Assembly (NCBI RefSeq): GCF_035918255.1
Contig: NZ_CP142136.1
Span: forward strand, 496,001 to 560,000
Reading direction: 5' to 3'
DNA: 64,000 bases
Source: Mesomycoplasma ovipneumoniae
GTDB lineage: Bacteria; Bacillota_I; Bacilli_A; Mycoplasmatales; Metamycoplasmataceae
Shown here: positions 57,751-64,000 of the stretch, piece by piece
Layout: the number at the start of each line of letters is the position of its first letter
Position numbering within the stretch: the stretch's first letter is position 1
Program-made: the position numbers and the translations under genes
Notes under the pieces: model-generated
Databases searched by the model: none
Told to the model about the DNA's origin: nothing
Seen by the model: only the letters and a program-made list of their open reading frames with translations

Positions 57751-57817
57751 AAATTTTTAAGGATTTTTAGGATGTTTTAGTTTCAGCAGGTAATCCTTCA
57801 AGTGACATGCTAAGTTG
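57751..57817 (-). pseudogene. Fossil of a MIB 3' end
   Basis: Encodes LSMSLEGLPAETKTS and stop, matching the last codons of MIB2 (LSGSLEGLPIETKTS), including the sequence after the stop. It is cut off at an IS-type end (CCAAACTCAGG). It shows that a further MIB copy, or an unequal exchange, once existed here. Confidence 0.7.
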
Positions 57818-57826
57818 CCAAACTCA

Positions 57827-58310
57827 GGAAAAAATAACTATCAAAGCAAAAACACTAAATTTTAAATCTAAGCATCACGAAAGAAAAATCTACTTATTAA
57901 TCAAATAAAGCAAACTAAAAAAGCTAAAATTTTAATTTAAAAAGCAAAATATGAAGTTTTTGAACTACTTTTTTAGTTTAAAACACTGACAAAAACCATA
58001 AAAAATACAACTACTATTTAAACTCAATGTAAATAGAAAACTCGTTTTTATTTAAATTGAGCCTAAAAAAATATATGAAGTTTTGAAAGAACAGTAATTA
58101 AAAGCCTTAAATTTATAGATTTCTAAACGGTTAAATTTAAGGCATTCCATCATATTTAAAAATATAATGGAAAAGTCGCATTTTCTGATTTTTTTATGAC
58201 AAAAACATAATAAGTCCCCCTTAATTCAATATCAAAATTTATTAATTCTTCTTAGTGACTGTAATTATAACAGATTTTTTTCTTAGACCAAACATTTTTT
58301 TTTTTTTTTT
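57827..58310. repeat. Dispersed repeat R, copy C
   Basis: About 480 bp, closely similar to copies A and B, ending in 16 T (58295-58310). It begins directly after the IS-type end at 57816-57826. Non-coding on both strands. Confidence 0.8.
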
Positions 58311-58329
58311 GCAAAAGGTTAATTTTAAA

Positions 58330-58436
58330 ATAATAAAAATTAAGATTTTAGCGACTAAAAAACCCGAATTTACGGGTATTTTTTCATATTTGTATTTAAT
58401 AAAAAGTGAATTTTTGCCATCAAACTGGGAAACTCA
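58330..58436 (-). mobile_element. End fragment of the decayed IS family
   Basis: Reverse complement of the left end of the IS at 19885-19950, including the terminal repeat (58417-58436 side) and the AAAAAGTGAATTTTTGCC segment. Here the hairpin that the IS3 insertion destroys in the other copy is intact (58362-58377). Confidence 0.65.
58362..58380. terminator. Bidirectional hairpin terminator inside the IS end
   Basis: ACCCG/CGGGT stem with a 6-nt AT loop and T-runs on both sides. It would stop transcripts from MIB2 (minus strand). Confidence 0.6.
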
Positions 58437-58490
58437 GAAATATTCTAAATTATAATAAAAAATCCACCTTTAAATAGCAAAAGTTGGATT
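58437..58490 (-). repeat. Duplicate of the MIB1-hsdS terminator/promoter segment
   Basis: About 54 bp nearly identical to 55276-55330: the terminator hairpin plus the TATAAT that serves the second hsdS. Here it is cut by the IS end just where an hsdS leader would start, suggesting that a MIB-hsdS unit was duplicated and this hsdS lost. Confidence 0.65.
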
Positions 58491-58519
58491 TTTTTATATT
58501 TGAAAATTTTTAAGAATTT

Positions 58520-60727
58520 TTAGGATGTTTTGGTTTCAATAGGCAATCCTTCAAGTGATCCGCTAAGTTGGGAAGCCAAAGAAGCATCAACTTGAATTTT
58601 ACTAAAAGCATTTGTTCGTTTTGCGGCCTTTAGGAAGTATTCTAAATCAGTTTTGGCGTTTGCAGAAAAAGTTCCATTAAGAACTAAAGTTGCGCCCTGA
58701 ACTTGTTTTCCATCTTTATCTTTAATATAAATGTTTGAAAATTCATAAGGACCAAAATTGAGTCTTTTTTGGAATTGGCCATCAAATTCTTCAAGCTTAA
58801 CGGTATATGTTTTTTGTCCAGAAGAATTACTATTAGAGTCAATTCCAAAGGAAATGTCGCTAAATCTTAGGAAAAAGTTAGCAGTTTCTTTAATACCGGT
58901 GTCGGTTTCTCATGTTGAAATTTGGCGATTAAATTCGTTGTTAGCCTCGTCAAATTTAATGCCACTAAAAGTTTTTATTTCAGTTTTAGAAAAATCAAGA
59001 TTTGGTGGATAACCGCCACGGCCACCAAAAACTCCCTGGAATACCCGCTGATTAATTTTAGAACCAAAAGCAATTTTTAGTCCTTCATTAATTTTTTCAG
59101 TACTTCCTAGATCTTTTGTTCAACTTAAAGTATCAAAACGAATTGAACCAGGTAATTTTGCCCCTGGATTATAAAGATTTATGTTTGCTTTATCAACAAA
59201 GTCTCATTTAATAAAGTCAACATTTTTAAGACCATTAGGATTAATAGCCCAAGTTCCAGTTTCTTTTTGGGCATTTGAATAAAGTGATAATTCAGTAAGT
59301 TTATGATTTTCTAATTTTGAAAGAGCCTCAAGCCCTTTGTTGTCTTCAACAAAAAGACGTAAAGAAGTAATTGAAGAAGGAAGTTTAGAAATAATTTGTT
59401 CAATTGTTGAGGTGTATTCACCTTTAACATTTTGAAGCACAACTTCTTTTAAATCAGTTTGAGATTTAGCTAAAGATTGAAGAATGGTATCAAATTTTGA
59501 TAAAGCAGTTGGATCAGATGAGTCTAAATAAAGCGATTTAAATTGTCTTATATCGTTTTTTCCAGCGTTGTTCCCGTCATTTTTCTTGTATTGAATAAGT
59601 CTAATTGACCTAGAACCTTCAGGAATTCCGGCTTCTTTTAGACTTGAAGTAAAGCTTGGATCGCTTACATGTGAACTAGGAACATTTAGTCCACCAGATC
59701 AACCTGGGCGAGATAAACTACTTAAAACTGTTGAATCTTGATTTGGTCATGGACTATCATAAGGCGCAATTCCTTTTGCATTATCAGCTTTAATTGCTTT
59801 TTTAACAATATTATTTCTAGGTTCCCATCCGTCAGTGTCTTTGTCTGGAGTATAACCTTTTTCAAGTAGGGAAATTTCTTCTTGGTTTAAACGGCCAGCA
59901 CTAAAACGGGCTACACGTTCAGAATGGTATTTTAAATCGTATTTTTGGCGCTCAAGTTCATATTTTTTGTTGTTAATTTGTCAAGTGTAACTTTCGTTTC
60001 AAGATTTCAAATATTCATCGTGTGATCTACCGCGAGGGCGTCAATAAACTGATTTGTCGGCTTCATTCATTTGTCTTTCTAATTCTTTAATTTCAGCAGT
60101 TATTCTTTCAATATTTGAATTAGCTGTACTAACATTAGTTGAAGCACGAAACTTAAGGTTTTGAAGCGCTTGACCTCATTTACCGTTTGTATCAACTTGT
60201 TGATATGAAGGCGAAGGAGCAGGAGCTGGCGGGGCAAAAGTAGGAGTTGCCGGTCGGGCTTGAACTGTTGGAGTGGTTACTGTTTGAATTGTTGTAACTC
60301 TTTGGACTGGTCTGGGAGTTGGAGCGGCGATAGTGCGAATTGGGCTAACAATTGGCGAGGTTGGTTTTGGTTTTGCTTTTGGTGTTGTCTGCGGGATTGG
60401 ATTTTCAATTTTTTTAACAGTTGGCGGTTGGACGGTTTGAATTGGTTTTTCAACAACTATTTTTGGACCTGGACTTGGAACAGGCGCTTCAGGTAAGTTT
60501 TGTTTTTTAGGCGGATCAATAAATTCAGTATTTGCTACAGGAGAAAAATTATCATCATTTGGTTTGTTTTTTAAAACTGTTGAAGGAGTTGCTGTTGAGT
60601 AAGAAATTTCTAAAGGACTAAAAATATTAGCCGAAAAAACACTTGGAATATAAGTTGCAGCAGCAACCGAAAGTCCAAGTAATGCAACGCTAATTATTTT
60701 TTTTCTTTTTGATAAATAAAGTACCAT
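58520..60727 (-). CDS. Immunoglobulin-blocking virulence protein (MIB-like) 2
   Basis: 735 residues, paralogous to MIB1 in the same domain order: N-terminal anchor (~11-30), Pro-rich linker (~65-175), helical region, then the LRR-like core (ITSLRLFVEDNKGLEAL, KLTELSLYSN) and a FGSKINQRVFQGVFGGRGGYPPNLDFSK block. It ends GSLEGLPIETKTS. AAAGGAGAT precedes ATG 60727, with TATAAT motifs ~40 bases further up. Predicted to bind immunoglobulin on the cell surface. It has no leader hairpin, unlike MIB1. Separated from MIB1 by repeat R copy C and IS debris. Confidence 0.85.
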
Positions 60728-60846
60728 GATATCTCCTTTTGCAAATTACTTTGTTTTACTTATTCAAGTTAAATTATAGCATAAATTATAATATAAATTG
60801 TAAAAATAGGTACTAAAAAAATCTTAAAAAAAATAGACTAATTTTT

Positions 60847-61989
60847 TCAGTTTTGTTTTGATAAATATTGGTGAATTTTTTCAACATAATCAGTCTTTTC
60901 AAAACTAAGATTAAGATCATCGCGGCCAAAATGTCCATAAACAGCAAGATTTTGGTAAATCGGCTTTGATAATCCAAGTTGACTAACTAAATTAGCAAGG
61001 CGAAGATCAAAAACATCTCTAATAATTTGACTAATTTGATCTATGCTAAATTTAGGGTTTTTAACATAAGTAATATTAACTAAATCAGGAAATTCAGAGC
61101 CAATTTGGTATGAGAGTTGAATTTCAATTTCATCTGCTAAATTAGAGGCAACTAGATTTTTTGCAATATAACGAGCAATATAAGCCCCACTTCGATCAAC
61201 TTTTGTATAGTCTTTTCCACTAAAGGCTCCACCGCCATGGTGAGCTGCATCTCCGTAGGAATCAATAATTATTTTTCGCCCAGTAAGACCACTATCACCA
61301 ATTGGGCCTCCGATTGTAAATTCACCCGCTTGATTAATGTAAGTTTTAAAATCAGAGTTTAGTCCATAGTCATTGGCAGTTGGTATCATAATTTTATTTA
61401 ATACAAAATCACGAAAGCGGTTTTGGTCATAGTTTTTTAAATGCTGAATTGACATTAACATTTTAGTTATTTTTGGCTGGTTGTTTTGATCATAAACAAC
61501 TTCAACTTGAGATTTCATGTCGGCAAGAGCTTCTAAAAACTGGCCGTTTTTACGGTAAAATTCAGCTTTTTGAACCAAAGAGTGCGCAAGACTTTGACCA
61601 AGAGGCATAAAATTTTTAGTCTCATTAGTGGCAAAACCATAAACAATCGACTGATCGCCAGCGCCAAGGCTATTTTGAGAACGGTTTACAAGACTAGAAA
61701 TTTCTTTTGACTGGTTATTTACATTAGAAATTATTGTAAAATCATTTTCGGTATAGCCAATTTCAAACAAAATTTCCCAAGCAGTTTTGATAAAATCAAC
61801 ATAGCCAGTTGTCGAAATTTCACCGCCGATAATAATAAGTCGATTTGAAGCCATCACTTCAATTGCCACCCGCGAGTTTTCATCTTGATCTAAAAGTTTG
61901 TCAAGAATTGAGTCAGCAATTTGGTCACAAATTTTATCAGGATGGCCTTTTCCAACAGATTCGGCGACTGAAATTTTTGATATTTTCAT
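60847..61989 (-). CDS. metK: S-adenosylmethionine synthase
   Basis: 380 residues. Makes S-adenosylmethionine from methionine and ATP, feeding RsmH, TrmN6-like and HsdM in this window. Signatures: ESVGKGHPDKICDQIADSILD (~10-30), GAGDQSIVYGFATNE (~110-124), the P-loop-like GGGAFSGKDYTKVDRSGAY and the C-terminal YGHFGRDDLNLSFEKTD. The start at 61989 gives the family N-terminus. The ABC ATPase gene upstream ends 26 bp before it, so both may be transcribed together. Confidence 0.96.
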   Translation of the reverse strand: MKISKISVAESVGKGHPDKICDQIADSILDKLLDQDENSRVAIEVMASNRLIIIGGEISTTGYVDFIKTAWEILFEIGYTENDFTIISNVNNQSKEISSLVNRSQNSLGAGDQSIVYGFATNETKNFMPLGQSLAHSLVQKAEFYRKNGQFLEALADMKSQVEVVYDQNNQPKITKMLMSIQHLKNYDQNRFRDFVLNKIMIPTANDYGLNSDFKTYINQAGEFTIGGPIGDSGLTGRKIIIDSYGDAAHHGGGAFSGKDYTKVDRSGAYIARYIAKNLVASNLADEIEIQLSYQIGSEFPDLVNITYVKNPKFSIDQISQIIRDVFDLRLANLVSQLGLSKPIYQNLAVYGHFGRDDLNLSFEKTDYVEKIHQYLSKQN

Positions 61990-62015
61990 TTTTTCCCTTT
62001 GTTAATAGCTAAAAA

Positions 62016-62912
62016 TTAGGCAGCTTTTTGTTTTGCTTGGAGAAATTCTTCAAATGAGAGTGATTTTTGGCGTTTTGTTGTCAGTTTTCCGTTATTTATT
62101 TTGATAATTAAATCGGCCAAAGGTTCCATTTGGGGATCGTGAGAAACCATGACAATTGTTGTTTTATATTTTTTATTGATATATTTAAGAATTCTTAAAA
62201 CAATATTTGTGTTATTTTCATCAAGAGCACCAGTTGGCTCGTCGGCAAAAATTATTTTTGCGTTTTTCACAAGCGCTCTTAATATTGAAATTCGCTGTTG
62301 TTGACCACCGGACATTTGTGATGGAAATTTAAATTTTATATCATCTAGTTCAAATTCAGAAAATAAATCCTGGATGTCTAAAAGTTTTGTTTTATCACCT
62401 TGAAGATAAGCGCCAACTTGAACATTATCATATCCATTTATATTTCCTAGAAGATTATATGATTGAAAAATAAATGAAACTTTTTGACGACGGAATTTTG
62501 TAAGCTCTGAATTTTTAAGATAGGCTAAATTAACAGAATCAACAATTATATCACCTTCAGTTGCCCTATCAAGACCTGACATTAAATTCAATATTGTTGA
62601 CTTTCCTGATCCGGATTTACCATTTAAAATAGCAAAATCACCCTCGGCGATACTAAAACTAATATCTGCAAAAACTTTTGTAACAACAGAGCCAAAAAGA
62701 TAATATTTTGATACGTTTTTAAAATCTATTATCGAACCAGGTAAGTTAGCATCTTGAATTTTACCAACTTTAACTCGTGGAGTATCATTTGCTCAGCGAA
62801 TTAATTTTAATTGCTTTGCTGATAAATTTTCTGACTCAGTTTCTTTAATTATTTTTAAGGCTTTTGTTTGTCTTTCGACTTTTTTTGCCTTTGAAAAAAA
62901 ACTTAATGACAT
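62016..62912 (-). CDS. ABC transporter ATP-binding protein (MacB/LolD type)
   Basis: 298 residues. A basic N-terminal extension of ~70 residues precedes the ATPase. Walker A NGKSGSGKST, the Q-loop in SFIFQSYNLLGNINGYDNV, signature MSGGQQQR, Walker B KIIFADEPTGALDENN and H-loop VMVSHD are complete. This subtype (long A-loop, SYNLL after the Q-loop) serves FtsX/MacB-like export or lipoprotein-handling permeases; no permease gene is present in the window. CAGGAG precedes the ATG. Confidence 0.9.
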
Positions 62913-62955
62913 ATTTACTCCTGTATTGCTAGTTCAACTAGTTTTTATAATATAA

Positions 62956-62983
62956 TTTAATGTAATTTAACTTTTACATTAAA
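62956..62983. promoter_or_regulatory. Perfect 10-bp dyad upstream of the ABC ATPase
   Basis: TTTAATGTAA and TTACATTAAA separated by 8 bases, 44-71 bp upstream of the ABC ATPase start and overlapping the probable promoter region. It could be an operator; no cognate regulator is evident. Confidence 0.35.
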
Positions 62984-63285
62984 GGCTAAATTATAATACA
63001 AAAGTTAAATTTTAAAATATTTTTTAAAATTTAATGCAAAAAAATAACTGCTATTGAACTAAAATAAAAAAAGAATTTTACAAAAGTAAAAAACAAGGCA
63101 TGCCAGGAATAAAACTAATTTCAATTCTTAATCTGTTTAATTCTTAATCTGGCAGGATAATTAAATGTAGTTGTTATATCAGAACATTTAAAATTTACTA
63201 ATAATTTTTTTTTCTTTTTTTAATTGTTTTTTAAGGTAAAATTTACTTAATTAAAATAAGAAATAAAAACAAAATGGAGGCAAAA
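62984..63285. other. Intergenic region before the azoreductase pair
   Basis: About 300 bp without a gene. It holds a spaced inverted repeat TGCCAG (63101-63106) / CTGGCA (63149-63154) enclosing a direct repeat AATTCTTAATCTG, which may form a hairpin. Promoter-like AT-rich sequence follows up to the GGAGG ribosome binding site at 63276. Confidence 0.4.
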
Positions 63286-63870
63286 ATGGCAGAGGTCTTA
63301 TATATAAAGTCACATTTAAATCAAAATTCAACTTCTAATAATGTTGCAAAACTTTTTATTGAACATTATAAAGAGCAAAATCCTAATGCAACTATTAATG
63401 AATTTGATCTTAACGATTATAAAGTCGGACAAGTTTCCCTAAATTCAGAAAATTTTTCAAGCTTTTGAAAAGAAGTTGATGCTGATTTTTGAATTGAAAA
63501 ACTAAAACAAGCCAAAAAAGTAATTATTTCATCACCGATAATAAATTGAGGCTATTCAGCCCAAATTAAAAATTTTTTCGATGCAGTTTGTCTTGCTGAT
63601 CGTACATTTTCTTATAAATATTCAAAAAAAGGTGGAGCAATTGGTCTTCTTGATAATATTGAAAATGTCCAAATTATATTAAGTTCACATTCAAAACAAG
63701 AAGAACTACCAAGTCCAAATCCAGCTGAGACAATCATTGGTACTTTTAATTTTCTTGGTGCTAAAAAAATTAATAATCCGCTTATTATTGAACAGTCTTA
63801 TAAATATAAAGAAAATGGTTTTGATGAGAGTCTCGTAAAACAAATCAAAGAAACAGCTAAAAGTTTTTAA
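63286..63870 (+). CDS. FMN-dependent NADH-azoreductase / flavodoxin-like quinone reductase
   Basis: 194 residues, AzoR/AcpD family size. YIKSHLNQNSTSNNVAKLF (FMN phosphate loop), KVIISSPIINWGYSAQIKNFFDAVCLADRTFSY (flavin-binding core) and the C-terminal GTFNFLGAKKI are family blocks. These enzymes reduce quinones and azo compounds with NADH and FMN. The start at ATG 63286 is set by GGAGG at 63276-63280; an upstream in-frame ATG at 63274 overlaps that site. A paralogue follows at once. Confidence 0.88.
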
Positions 63871-63892
63871 AAAAAATAAAAATAGGAAAATT

Positions 63893-64000
63893 ATGAATAT
63901 TCTAGTTTTAAAGTCATCAGTTAATGAAAAAAAAGGATCATATTCTTCAACTCTTTCAGATCTTTTTGTTAAATTTTACCGTGAATTTAATCCTCAGGAT
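63893..64000 (+). CDS. Second azoreductase-like gene, truncated by the window end
   Basis: 36 codons visible (MNILVLKSSVNEKKGSYSS and on), following the same beta-strand plus phosphate-loop pattern as the gene before it, 22 bp downstream. Tandem duplicates of this family are common in mycoplasmas. AGGAAA precedes the ATG. Confidence 0.75.
   Translation, partial: MNILVLKSSVNEKKGSYSSTLSDLFVKFYREFNPQD

Noticed and set aside
57826..58436. A long target duplication around repeat R copy C
   Set aside because: The MIB-like flanks do not abut the IS-type ends on both sides (one starts ~70 bp away), so an unequal exchange explains them better than insertion.

Overview
The window looks like a piece of a wall-less Mollicutes chromosome from the Mycoplasma (Mesomycoplasma) hyopneumoniae / ovipneumoniae / flocculare / dispar group. 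It is very AT-rich, and most genes only stay open when TGA is read as tryptophan (code 4). It carries a P97/P102-type cilium adhesin gene pair, a minimal mraZ-rsmH-ftsZ cluster without wall genes, and IS3-type elements like those of these species. The exact species cannot be fixed by eye. All gene coordinates assume TGA = Trp.

Layout. 1-10.2 kb is core: an Asn/Gln-rich membrane protein running off the left edge, mraZ-rsmH-ftsZ with a 10-bp-periodic MraZ-type operator, pncB, a TrmN6-type methyltransferase and metG overlapping in a row, then a membrane protein, a DUF402 protein, rnc and a lipoprotein. 10.4-12.0 kb encodes a membrane-anchored DUF31 (Mycoplasma Ig-protease-like) serine protease, followed by a 273-bp tandem duplication with a terminator and a candidate structured RNA. 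12.7-19.7 kb is a complete type I restriction-modification operon, hsdM-hsdS-hsdR, whose hsdS contains an in-frame AG dinucleotide tract. 19.7-22 kb is a nest of mobile DNA: an IS3-type element inside a decayed IS with 19-bp inverted repeats and 68-bp target duplications, itself inserted in a dispersed repeat (R). 22-28.8 kb is the P102-like/P97-like pair. 28.9-37 kb holds IS fossils, two copies (one decayed) of an unrecognised two-gene module, and an intact IS3 transposase.

37-53.5 kb is a sugar locus made of two divergent operons. Leftward runs pullulanase - GH13 glucosidase - GH65 phosphorylase - beta-phosphoglucomutase. Rightward runs a lipoprotein-binding-protein/MalF/MalG/MalK importer with three extra membrane proteins; its MalF carries a roughly 580-residue coiled-coil N-terminus. 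Together they could import alpha-glucan fragments, debranch and cleave them, and feed glucose-6-phosphate to glycolysis. 53.5-60.7 kb holds a second, inverted, currently out-of-frame hsdS and two immunoglobulin-blocking (MIB-type) surface protein genes separated by repeat R and IS ends. 60.8-64 kb is metK, an ABC ATPase and two tandem azoreductase-like genes.

The strongest signal is a distributed variation system. Two hsdS genes about 38 kb apart, in opposite orientation, share a target-recognition domain and an AG tract (24.5 units, ON; 20.5 units, OFF). The shared domain is the second domain in one gene and the first in the other, and the second gene sits beside Ig-evasion genes and dispersed repeats. 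Slippage can switch each gene, and inverted recombination could reshuffle DNA specificity while flipping the adhesin and sugar loci between them.
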